Shown here: positions 26,897 to 34,498 of the stretch, one piece after another | Numbering within the stretch: the first letter of the stretch is position 1 | Layout of the letters: each line of letters starts with the position of its first letter | From: Hyphomicrobiales bacterium | Lineage (GTDB): Bacteria > Pseudomonadota > Alphaproteobacteria > Rhizobiales > Rhizobiaceae | NCBI GenBank assembly: GCA_900472675.1 | Contig: UCJA01000007.1 | Span: 124,001-188,000 of the forward strand | Length of the DNA: 64,000 nucleotides | Reading direction: 5' to 3' | Notes under the pieces: generated by a model | The model's input: the letters and a program-made list of their open reading frames with translations, nothing else | Database searches by the model: none | What the model was told of the DNA's origin: nothing | Translations under genes and position numbers: made by a program

Positions 26897-28054
26897 ATGA
26901 ACCGGAATTACCTGACGATGGCACTGGCCAGCTTGATCTCGACAGGCGCCGTCACAAACGTCTTTGCAGCTGACGCCGCCAGGTTGAAGACCATTGCCGA
27001 TGCGGCCATAAAGCCGATCATGGAAAAGAACGGCATTCCCGGTCTCGCCCTTGCCATCAGCGTCGATGGGGAAAATCACGTCTTCAATTACGGTCTCGCG
27101 TCGAAGGAGACGGGCAAGCCCGTCGCGCCAACCACGCTGTTCGAACTGGGGTCGATCAGCAAGACGTTCACCGTGACGCTGGCTGCCTACGCCGAAACGG
27201 TCGGGCAGCTCTCGCTGTCCGACAAGGCGAGCCAATACCTTCCCGCGATGAAAGGCCGGCCGTTCGGCGATGTCGCGCTGCTGAACCTCGGCACCCACAC
27301 CGCCGGCGGCTTCCCGCTTCAGGTGCCCGATGAGGTCCAGACCGAAAAGCAGCTGATGGGATATCTTCAAGCCTGGAAGCCCTCCTATGCGGCCGGCACG
27401 CAAAGGACCTACGCCAATCCAAGCATCGGGATGCTCGGCTATATCACCGCAAAGGCCATGCACCAGAGCTTCGAAACCGCGGTGGAAGACACGCTGTTTC
27501 AAGAACTTGGACTGACGAGCACATTCTACACCGTGCCAGCCTCAAGAACTTCCGATTATGCGCAGGGCTACAAGAAAACGGGCGAACCTGCCCGCTTGTC
27601 GCCCGGCCTTCTCTCGTCCGAAGCCTATGGCGCCAAATCGACGGCGACCGACATGATCCGCTTCATCGAGGCCAACATGGGACTGGTCACGCTGGAGGCA
27701 AAGCTCCAGCAGGCGCTCACCAACACCCACACGGGATATTTCAGCGTCGGTGCCATGACGCAGGATCTTATCTGGGAGCAGTATCCCTACCCGGCCACAC
27801 TCGCGACGCTGAAGGACAACAACGCCAATACCATGCTGAAGACGCTTCCAGCCTCTGAAATTCAGCCTCCGATGAAGCCGCGCGAGGATGTCTGGATTAA
27901 CAAGACGGGCTCCACCAACGGCTTCGGTGCCTATACCGCCTTCATTCCGCAGCAGAAGCTGGGCATCGTCATCCTCGCCAACAAAAACTATCCGAACGAG
28001 GATCGCGTCGCCGCTGCCTATCAAATCCTGGACGCGCTGAAGACGGCTGACTGA
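26897..28054 (+). CDS. ampC: Class C beta-lactamase (AmpC type)
   Basis: Periplasmic serine hydrolase of 385 residues, a normal AmpC length. There is a signal peptide ending near NVFAADA, the catalytic Ser 86 in SISK (86-89), the YAN motif at Tyr 172-Asn 174 and KTG at 336-338, all spaced as in class C enzymes. GGGAGA lies 8 bases ahead of the ATG at 26897; an upstream in-frame start at 26855 would mask the signal peptide. Most chromosomal ampC genes lie beside ampR; the LysR gene here belongs to dgdA, so expression is probably not inducible in the AmpR manner. Confidence 0.93.
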   Translation: MNRNYLTMALASLISTGAVTNVFAADAARLKTIADAAIKPIMEKNGIPGLALAISVDGENHVFNYGLASKETGKPVAPTTLFELGSISKTFTVTLAAYAETVGQLSLSDKASQYLPAMKGRPFGDVALLNLGTHTAGGFPLQVPDEVQTEKQLMGYLQAWKPSYAAGTQRTYANPSIGMLGYITAKAMHQSFETAVEDTLFQELGLTSTFYTVPASRTSDYAQGYKKTGEPARLSPGLLSSEAYGAKSTATDMIRFIEANMGLVTLEAKLQQALTNTHTGYFSVGAMTQDLIWEQYPYPATLATLKDNNANTMLKTLPASEIQPPMKPREDVWINKTGSTNGFGAYTAFIPQQKLGIVILANKNYPNEDRVAAAYQILDALKTAD

Positions 28055-28086
28055 CCAGCCCACTATCAAAGAACAAGGATTTCAGC

Positions 28087-28140
28087 ATGTTTGATTTGAC
28101 CGGCCGGCTCTACGGCCCGACGGGCGGCGCATCCCGATGA
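28087..28140 (+). pseudogene. 17-residue frame, possible SDR remnant or leader peptide
   Basis: A tiny frame with AAGGA upstream of its ATG and a TGA that overlaps the next start codon (ATGA). The product begins MFDLTGRLYGPTGGAS, close to the first residues of many short-chain dehydrogenases (MFDLTGK..VTG), then stops. It may be what is left of an SDR gene after a deletion, now acting to couple translation of the downstream monooxygenase gene. The similarity is short and could be chance. Confidence 0.35.
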
Positions 28141-29108
28141 CCCAGCTTGCTCCGGATCTAGCCCGTCATCCCGCCTATGCACGTGTCTTTAAGCCCGGAT
28201 CGCTCACGCTGGGGTTCATCGCTCCGCTCGAAGCCTATCCGAATACGCCCTCGCCGACACTGGAAAATCACGCCGACATGGTGCGTCAGGTGGATACGGC
28301 AGGCTTTGCAGCGCTCTGGCTGCGGGATGTCCCCTTCTATGATCCGCATTTCGGAGACCTCGGGCAACTGGTCGATCCCATGGTCTACGCCGGCTGGATC
28401 GCAGCACAGACAACGTCTATTGCCATCGGTACGGCAGGCATCGTCCTGCCACTGCGCGACCCGATTGCCGTTGCCAAGCAGGCAACCAGTGCCGACCTTT
28501 TGACGAACGGTCGCTTCCTGCTCGGCCTCTCCACCGGCGATCGCCCTTCCGAATATGCGGCCTTTGGCAGCGACATCGACACGCGCGCCGAGCGCTACAG
28601 GGATGCGCTTGGCGTCATACGCGCCGCAACCGAAACCGCGTTCCCACGATTGGCCTCGAAACACTACGGTGTCCTTCAGGGCAATCTCGACCTTCTGCCA
28701 AAGCCTGTTGGCGGTCGGCTGCCGATTCTCGCAATCGGTCGTGCAGGGCAGTCGATGGACTGGCTTGCCGAAAACACCGACGGCTGGATCTGGCACATGA
28801 GCGATCATCGGCGGCTGGCGGGGATCGTGCAGACCTGGCGCGACGCGGGAGCAGGCATGCCCTTCAAGCCCTATGGCTACGGCGCAATGTTCGACCTTGC
28901 CGCCGATCCGGATGAACCGATGAAGATCATGGGATATTATATGCGGCTTGGCCGGAATGCCTTAATCGACCTGTTGAAGCGTCAGCGGGACGAAGGCGTC
29001 AACCATATCGCCCTGAACCCCAAACCGCTTCAGCGTCCGTTCCCGGACGTCCTTGACGAGCTGGCGTCACACGTGCTGCCGCATTTCCCGTCAAACCCGG
29101 TCGAATGA
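28137..29108 (+). CDS. Luciferase-like flavin-dependent oxidoreductase
   Basis: A 323-residue TIM-barrel protein of the bacterial luciferase-like (LLM) superfamily that would use reduced flavin, possibly F420 or FMN, to oxidise a small organic compound. Visible segments are LTLGFIAPLEAY at the N-terminus, DTAGFAALWLRDVPFYDP, ATSADLLTNGRFLLGLSTGDRPSEYAAFG and LAENTDGWIWH. The overall shape is that of the BA3436-type subfamily with no assigned substrate. It starts at the ATG overlapping the short frame upstream and follows ampC by 82 bases. No partner reductase is near. Confidence 0.86.
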   Translation: MTQLAPDLARHPAYARVFKPGSLTLGFIAPLEAYPNTPSPTLENHADMVRQVDTAGFAALWLRDVPFYDPHFGDLGQLVDPMVYAGWIAAQTTSIAIGTAGIVLPLRDPIAVAKQATSADLLTNGRFLLGLSTGDRPSEYAAFGSDIDTRAERYRDALGVIRAATETAFPRLASKHYGVLQGNLDLLPKPVGGRLPILAIGRAGQSMDWLAENTDGWIWHMSDHRRLAGIVQTWRDAGAGMPFKPYGYGAMFDLAADPDEPMKIMGYYMRLGRNALIDLLKRQRDEGVNHIALNPKPLQRPFPDVLDELASHVLPHFPSNPVE

Positions 29109-29127
29109 GCCGACGGCCGTAACACCC

Positions 29128-29568
29128 CTAGCGTGAACCGGTCGCCGCCTGTGTCTCACCCTGGTGCGGCGCTGGCGGCAGAAAGATCCGGGCAACCTCG
29201 TCAGCGATCCGGCGCGGTCGCCTTGTGGTTGCGTCCACGCAGCACCATGAGCTTTGGACTTCTGCCGCCACATCGACACCGCGTTTGATCACGGTCGTAA
29301 AAGATGCCCGGGATCCGCGCGTTCCCGTGGCCGTGACCAGCGCCGAAACCGTGTCTCCGAGAAACAGCGGCATCCGATAGGTGATCTGGTGCTGGAGTGC
29401 GACCCAGAGGATCCCGTCCTGAACGCCGGGCGGCGAGACCTGTTGCCAGTACTGCACGACCGCGTCCTGCACCCATTGCAGGTACACCGTATTGTTGACG
29501 TGACCCATATGATCGATATCGGTCGCAGAGATCGCGATGGGATGGTCGAAGGTCGGTATCTTTGTCAT
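29128..29568 (-). CDS. Acyl-CoA thioesterase, 4-hydroxybenzoyl-CoA thioesterase-like hotdog
   Basis: A single hotdog-fold protein of about 146 residues. The N-terminal ATDIDHMGHVNNTVYLQWVQDAVV contains the catalytic Asp and the usual HMGHVNN motif, followed by the helix and a strand pattern (YRMPLFLGDTVSAL). It would hydrolyse acyl-CoA thioesters in the cytosol; the acyl chain is unknown. The ATG at 29568 gives the typical family start (MTKIPTF); one at 29595 adds nine residues. It converges on the luciferase-like gene and is transcribed alone. Confidence 0.86.
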   Translation of the reverse strand: MTKIPTFDHPIAISATDIDHMGHVNNTVYLQWVQDAVVQYWQQVSPPGVQDGILWVALQHQITYRMPLFLGDTVSALVTATGTRGSRASFTTVIKRGVDVAAEVQSSWCCVDATTRRPRRIADEVARIFLPPAPHQGETQAATGSR

Positions 29569-29772
29569 GCTGAAGATGTGGGGCGGCACGGCCAAAGTTA
29601 CAACGCGAATCGCAGCCCCCGCTCTGGCGCCTTGGTCGGTGCGAAGTTAGAATGGAACGATAGCACCGTGAGATGCTTAGGCCTGACCATGCGGGTCTCG
29701 CACACGGTGCGTCGCAGCCATTGCCGCGACGACCAGCCCGAATGACCCTGACACCAACCATCAAGGAGCACC

Positions 29773-30009
29773 ATGTCCATTTACTGGACCAAGGCCGTAT
29801 CCGTCCGGATCGGCACGGGCATCTCTGACGCCATTCAAGGCCCCGGAGAAGCCTTCGAAGCCCTCAACAACCGTTGGCCCGCCGAACACGGCCCACACTA
29901 CGACGAGGCAAAACGGCTGTGCAGCATGGCTGTCGGCGGGACAGCCTCTGTCGAAACGGCGAGACTGGCCTTCATCGGCGCAGCTGTTGAGGCAGCCGTT
30001 CTGGCGTGA
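29773..30009 (+). CDS. DUF982 family small protein
   Basis: A 78-residue soluble protein of the DUF982 family, which is widespread and multicopy in rhizobia and of unknown function. The pattern GPGEAFEALNNRWPAEHGPHYDEAKRLC followed by a C-terminal ARLAFIGAAVEAAVL helix is the hallmark of the family. AAGGAG lies 6 bases upstream of the ATG. The gene stands alone, and a hairpin follows its stop codon. It is the best single-gene clue to a rhizobial host. Confidence 0.88.
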   Translation: MSIYWTKAVSVRIGTGISDAIQGPGEAFEALNNRWPAEHGPHYDEAKRLCSMAVGGTASVETARLAFIGAAVEAAVLA

Positions 30010-30013
30010 GCCA

Positions 30014-30038
30014 AGCTCCGGAATGATCCTCCGGAGCT
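30014..30038. terminator. Hairpin between convergent small genes
   Basis: A perfect 9-bp stem (AGCTCCGGA at 30014-30022, TCCGGAGCT at 30030-30038) with a 7-base loop in the 41-base gap between two convergent genes. It has no T-run but is well placed as a bidirectional terminator. Confidence 0.65.
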
Positions 30039-30050
30039 CAGGCCTGCCTG

Positions 30051-30290
30051 CTAGAGCCAGGAACCACTGTCCGCGTCCGACTGGCAACCGTAGGGCGGCA
30101 GCGTGTTGGCAAACGTCGCGTGCAGCCGGTCACAACCCCACTTGCGCAGCGGCTGAGGCAGGCGGCTGTTCAGCTCGATCCCGACTTCATCATAGGGGCT
30201 TTCGGTATTGGAGACGTAGCGATACCAGCGAAAGCCGCCCACCACGACGATGGCGACCACGAGGATGATCGCAAGCCTGAAAATTTTCAT
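30051..30290 (-). CDS. Small membrane-anchored protein, function unknown
   Basis: A 79-residue protein with one N-terminal membrane helix (residues 5-20, LAIILVVAIVVVGGF) and a short extracytoplasmic tail holding two cysteines (WGC and YGC) that could form a disulfide. AAGGAT precedes the ATG at the right distance. I do not recognise a family. It is convergent with the DUF982 gene and divergent from the FAD-binding protein gene. Confidence 0.68.
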   Translation of the reverse strand: MKIFRLAIILVVAIVVVGGFRWYRYVSNTESPYDEVGIELNSRLPQPLRKWGCDRLHATFANTLPPYGCQSDADSGSWL

Positions 30291-30524
30291 TGTAAATCCT
30301 TGTCCTTTGAAACGGCGTTCGGAATACAGCGCAAAGTGAGGTCATGATATCGCCGGGCGGTCGTGTCCACAGCTATCGCCCGCGAACATCACGGCGTTAT
30401 CGGAGCTAGTCCCGACAGAAATGTCTTGAAGATGTTGTCTTTCAGGGCGATGTCACTGACAAAGCGATATCTCTGCCTTCAGGGCACAGATCCCGCAGCT
30501 TCACTGCTAAGAAGGACATGCCCT

Positions 30525-31967
30525 GTGGCCGACATGAAGACTGCCGCCTTGCCGCATCGCCACCATCTGCTGACGGTCGCCATCATTGGCGGCGGCTTCA
30601 CCGGCGCGGCAGTGGCCTATCATCTGGCGCGGTGCCCTGCCGTGGATCACGCAGCCATCCTCGTCTTCGAGCCGCGCGACGCGCTGGGCAAGGGTCTCGC
30701 CTACGATACGGCCGATCCGGCCCACCGCATCAATGTGCCGGCGACCCGCATGAGCATTCATCCGGAAGATCAAGAGCATTTTGCCCGCTGGCTTGACGCG
30801 GATGGCGGACCGGCACTTGATCCGGAGGCCCGTCGCCCGGATGGGAGCACCTTCCCCAGGCGCGGGGTCTTTGGTGATTATGTCTTCTCGCAGCTTAAAC
30901 CCTTCCTGGACGCAGGGCGCATCAGCCATGTCCGGTCGCGGGTGGCTCATGTCATGAGAACGGCTGCAGGCTGGCAGCTGGAAGTCGAGGCCGGGAACCG
31001 CTTTACGGCCGATATTCTGGTGATTGCCGCGACCCACCCTGCCCCGCGCGCGCCAGGAAGCCTTTCCACCGCCCTTCGCGGGCACCCGCGCTATATCGCC
31101 GATGCGACCAAGCCCGACGCGCTGGACCCGCTCCGGCCAGAAGACACTGTATTGGTCGTCGGCAACGGTCTGACGGCTGCCGACGTCATCGCCTCGTTGG
31201 GAGAGCGCGGACATGTTGGCAAAATTCTGGCCGTCTCCCGCCGCGGCCTTCGCTCGCGCGGACACACGGATGTCGCGCAGGAGCCATACGGCGACTTCGT
31301 CTCGTCGCCGCCGCAGACGGCAGTGGATCTGCTGAAGGCAGTGCGGGCGGCCATCCGCGCCGCCGAGGCAGACGGACTTTCCTGGCACGCCGTCCTCGAT
31401 CAGATGCGCGCGCAGGCGCGTTCGATCTGGCAGGGACTGACGACCGTGGAAAGAAGGCGGCTGATACGGCATCTGCGGGTGTTCTGGGATGTGCACCGCT
31501 TCCGCATCGCACCGCAGGTGGAACAAGTGCTGGACACTGCGATCGCAGACGGACGCCTGGAGATTGCCTCGGGCCAGATCCTCTCCGCACGACGTGACGG
31601 CGAAAGCATAAAGGTCAACATCCGCCGCCGCGGGCGAGCACCGCAAACGCTCGATTTCGACGCCGTTGTCATCACCACCGGGCCGGCCCATGGCGGAATT
31701 CTCAGAAGCCAGCCCTGGTTGTCGGAGCTGGCAGAGGCCGGGCGATTGACGATGGATCCGACCGGGCTCGGACTGGCCTGCAACCAAAAAGGCGAGGCGC
31801 TGAACATCGAAGGCGATGCGCAACCGGATCTGCTGATCGCAGGCCCCCTGGCGCGCGGCGTCTTCGGTGAACTGATGGGCTTGCCACAGGTGAGCGAATA
31901 TGCAAAAGCGATCGCCGAGCGCGTCACCGAGACCATCCTGGCCGCCACCAAAACGCAAACACGGTGA
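30525..31967 (+). CDS. FAD/NAD(P)-binding oxidoreductase (COG4529 type)
   Basis: A flavoprotein of about 480 residues with an N-terminal dinucleotide-binding fold (VAIIGGGFTGAAVAYHLAR), a conserved region GLAYDTADPAHRINVPATRMS, a second Rossmann motif VLVVGNGLTAADVIASL and a C-terminal LLIAGPLARGVFGELMGLPQV. The family is related to flavin monooxygenases but has no settled substrate; one proposal is a hydroxyacylglutathione or amine oxidising role, which is unproven. I favour the GTG at 30525 because AAGGAC is 8 bases ahead; the ATG at 30534 is three codons later. Upstream in-frame starts to 30363 encode a non-conserved stretch. Confidence 0.82.
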   Translation: MADMKTAALPHRHHLLTVAIIGGGFTGAAVAYHLARCPAVDHAAILVFEPRDALGKGLAYDTADPAHRINVPATRMSIHPEDQEHFARWLDADGGPALDPEARRPDGSTFPRRGVFGDYVFSQLKPFLDAGRISHVRSRVAHVMRTAAGWQLEVEAGNRFTADILVIAATHPAPRAPGSLSTALRGHPRYIADATKPDALDPLRPEDTVLVVGNGLTAADVIASLGERGHVGKILAVSRRGLRSRGHTDVAQEPYGDFVSSPPQTAVDLLKAVRAAIRAAEADGLSWHAVLDQMRAQARSIWQGLTTVERRRLIRHLRVFWDVHRFRIAPQVEQVLDTAIADGRLEIASGQILSARRDGESIKVNIRRRGRAPQTLDFDAVVITTGPAHGGILRSQPWLSELAEAGRLTMDPTGLGLACNQKGEALNIEGDAQPDLLIAGPLARGVFGELMGLPQVSEYAKAIAERVTETILAATKTQTR

Positions 31968-31985
31968 ACCGTCTTGGACGTAGTC

Positions 31986-33488
31986 TCAGGCGAGGCTCTC
32001 TCCGGTAACCGGCGGATCGTTCTCTGCAAGAAGAGCGGCTAGCGACGAGACATCCTCTCCGAGCGGCCGATCGTTGCTCAGCATTGGCACCACGTCACGG
32101 ATCATATCGTAGGCCCGCTGGGTGCCTGATCCGCACACGTGCCCTTCCCGCAGATCGACGGCCTGGGCGGCCGCCACCATCTCGCAGGCAACAAGCAGGC
32201 GCCAGAGGGACAGCATCTCACCAAGTTTGCGCACGGTCATCAACGACTGTGTCGCATGATCCTCCACGCCTTCGGACACCGCCAGGAAATCCAGCATGAC
32301 GGGGTTTGCCTTGTGGCGGATCGACGCCATCAGGGCTGTGACGGTCTTCTGCATGGGCACGAAGCCGGCGGATCGACCACCAACCGGCGACAGGTAGCGC
32401 GGCAATCCGCTACGGCTGGAGCCGGTGAGCTGGATGAACCGGGCAGCCGAGGCGGACGCCGCCTGCGCAAGCGCCAGCCCGAGGTTTTCAAAGGCAAGCG
32501 AAAGCGCCGGCGTGTGGAAATTGCCGGTCGACAGCACGAGGCCGTCCTCCACCATGACCAGCGGATTGTCCGCCGCGGAATTGAGCTCAAGTTCCACCGC
32601 CCGTTCGGCCCGTTCCAGCGCATCGGCAAGAGCCCCCTGGATCGACGGCACACAGCGTAGGCTCAACGGATCCTGGATCGCCGCCCTGCTGTCGTGGAGC
32701 GAGGATCCCTGCAGCAGATCCGCAAGCGCGCGGGCTTCCTCAACCTGGCCGGGGGCAGGACGTGCTGCCTGGATGGACGGTTGAAGGATCGCCGGGTTGC
32801 CGCCCATGCCTTCGAAGCTGAGCGCTGCCGCCTGTCTCTGCCAATAGAAGATTTGCCTCAGGTCGTGCAGCACGAGGGCGCCCTCACCCCCCGAGACCGC
32901 CGAGGCATTGAGAAGCGCAATCCCATCCTTCGGCTGCAGCACCGCCGGCTGAAGCGCCGCCAGCGCCAAGGCCTCGGCAGCCGGCAGCACCTCGCCCTGA
33001 TACTCCACCTCGCCCTCCCCGACCAGCACCCGCGCCATGGCCGACAGAAGCACCAGGTCGCCGGCACCAATCGAACCGATCGAACGCATGACCGGGTGAA
33101 TACCGGCATTCATAAGCGCCAGCAGAGCCTCAAACACGCCAGGTGATATGCCCGATCCGCCGACGGAGAGCATGGCAAGCCGCGCCGCCATGACCGCGCG
33201 GGTCACGTCGCGGGAAAGCGGTTCGCCCACCGCCATGCCCCGACCTCGGATCAGTTGCAGCTGGAAGGCGGCAAACTCGTCGGTAACGGCTGTCTTGAGG
33301 TTGGCGCCAAGGCCGGTATTCATACCGTAGATCGGCTCGCCCGAGGCGGCGACCCTTTCCAGCAGCAGCCGCGCCTCCACGAGCCGGGCCATCACGCGTT
33401 CGTCGGTCAAGACCTGCACCGGCCTCCGGGCGATCGCAGCGATATCCGAAATCGTGACGCCTGAACCCGACAGCCGGATCGTGGTCAT
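31986..33488 (-). CDS. Histidine/aromatic ammonia-lyase homologue without MIO triad
   Basis: A 500-residue protein homologous throughout to histidine ammonia-lyase. It keeps YGMNTG (54-59), VGEP (87-90), NPLV, GNFH (322-325) and the glutamate of EDH (409-411). The segment that reads GSVGASGDL in HutH is GSIGAGDL here (residues 138-145), so the serine of the Ala-Ser-Gly triad that cyclises to the MIO cofactor is missing. The HutH DPYSLRC motif is DPLSLRC (273-279), which removes the catalytic Tyr. It therefore cannot be an ordinary ammonia-lyase. An MIO-independent elimination, as described for ergothionase acting on a trimethylated histidine, is my preferred idea. It starts in an ATGA overlap with the upstream gene. 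Confidence 0.9.
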   Translation of the reverse strand: MTTIRLSGSGVTISDIAAIARRPVQVLTDERVMARLVEARLLLERVAASGEPIYGMNTGLGANLKTAVTDEFAAFQLQLIRGRGMAVGEPLSRDVTRAVMAARLAMLSVGGSGISPGVFEALLALMNAGIHPVMRSIGSIGAGDLVLLSAMARVLVGEGEVEYQGEVLPAAEALALAALQPAVLQPKDGIALLNASAVSGGEGALVLHDLRQIFYWQRQAAALSFEGMGGNPAILQPSIQAARPAPGQVEEARALADLLQGSSLHDSRAAIQDPLSLRCVPSIQGALADALERAERAVELELNSAADNPLVMVEDGLVLSTGNFHTPALSLAFENLGLALAQAASASAARFIQLTGSSRSGLPRYLSPVGGRSAGFVPMQKTVTALMASIRHKANPVMLDFLAVSEGVEDHATQSLMTVRKLGEMLSLWRLLVACEMVAAAQAVDLREGHVCGSGTQRAYDMIRDVVPMLSNDRPLGEDVSSLAALLAENDPPVTGESLA

Positions 33489-34486
33489 GCGAAACGCAGC
33501 CTCTGGCCGAGATTGGCAGCCTTGGCCTTTTCCAGAAGCGCCGAGCCCAGCGCGATATCGCTCAGCGACAGGCCGCGATGCCACAGGAGAATAGTCTCAT
33601 CGTCCCGTTCGCGACCGGGCTTCAGACCGGCGACGATCTGGCCGAGTTCTGCATGCAGCGTCTGCTCCGAGAGCTTGCCCGCCTCCACATGGGCCCGCAA
33701 CGAGCCGAACTTGCCGCCCTTGCACTGCCCCCAGTCATCCACCACCAGCTTGTCCATGATGTCGGTGAGCGAAAGTTCGATGGCGCTCATCGTTCCGTAG
33801 GGCACCACGAAGGCGCCCTTCTTGATCCATTCCGTTTTCAGCATCGGTTGCGGGGCATCGAGCCGCGATGCCTCGACGACGATATCGGCACCCTCGACGC
33901 AGTCGCGCCAGTTGTCGGTCACGGTGATCTTCTTGCCGAGATCCGCCGCGAGCTTGGCGCCGAAGGCGTCGCGGCTTTCCGGCCGGCGGGAATGCACGCG
34001 GATCTCGTCGAAATCGAAGAGATGATCGAGCAGCCGGACGTTCCAGTAGGCCGTGCCGCGCGCGCCGATATGACCCAGCACCTTGGATCCCTTGCGGGCG
34101 AGATGCTTGGCGCCCATCGCGGTCACCGCGCCGGTGCGCATGTCCGTAATGGCGGTCGCGTCGAGGATGGCTTTCGGAACGCCGGTGCGCGGATCGAAGA
34201 GATTGAGCACGCCAAATTCCGAGGGATAGCCGAGCTTGTAGTTGTCGACAAAGTCGCCGACGACCTTGATGCCGGCAAGGCCAAGCGGCGCTACATAACC
34301 CCGCAGAACGTTGAAGTGCCCATGGAAACTCGCATCCGGTTCCAGGTGCACGCGCGGCTCGATCACCGTTTCCTGTCGGCCCTGCGCACCGAGCGAGGTC
34401 TCGATCGCGCCGAGGATCTCGTCATTGGTCAGGTCGAGGGCCTCGATGTCGAAGGCGTTGAGATAGTCGATATAGATCGGGTTCAT
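33485..34486 (-). CDS. Ornithine cyclodeaminase / mu-crystallin family dehydrogenase
   Basis: A 333-residue NAD(P)-binding protein of the OCD/mu-crystallin family, whose members include ornithine cyclodeaminase, alanine dehydrogenase, ketimine reductase and opine-related enzymes. Features are the conserved PRVHLEPDASFHGHF region, GIKVVGDF, LFDPRTGVPKAILDAT, ITDMRTGAVTAMGAKHLA and the Rossmann motif GHIGARGTA. It overlaps the lyase gene by ATGA and follows the first flavin monooxygenase gene by 12 bases. In this operon it may reduce an imine or oxidatively deaminate an amino acid released from the imported substrate. Confidence 0.9.
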   Translation of the reverse strand: MNPIYIDYLNAFDIEALDLTNDEILGAIETSLGAQGRQETVIEPRVHLEPDASFHGHFNVLRGYVAPLGLAGIKVVGDFVDNYKLGYPSEFGVLNLFDPRTGVPKAILDATAITDMRTGAVTAMGAKHLARKGSKVLGHIGARGTAYWNVRLLDHLFDFDEIRVHSRRPESRDAFGAKLAADLGKKITVTDNWRDCVEGADIVVEASRLDAPQPMLKTEWIKKGAFVVPYGTMSAIELSLTDIMDKLVVDDWGQCKGGKFGSLRAHVEAGKLSEQTLHAELGQIVAGLKPGRERDDETILLWHRGLSLSDIALGSALLEKAKAANLGQRLRFA

Positions 34487-34498
34487 GATCGTCTCGCT

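Noticed and set aside
31986..33488. Plain annotation of the lyase homologue as histidine ammonia-lyase (hutH)
   Set aside because: The MIO triad and catalytic Tyr are missing, and hutU, hutI and hutG are not adjacent, so the hut role is not supported.
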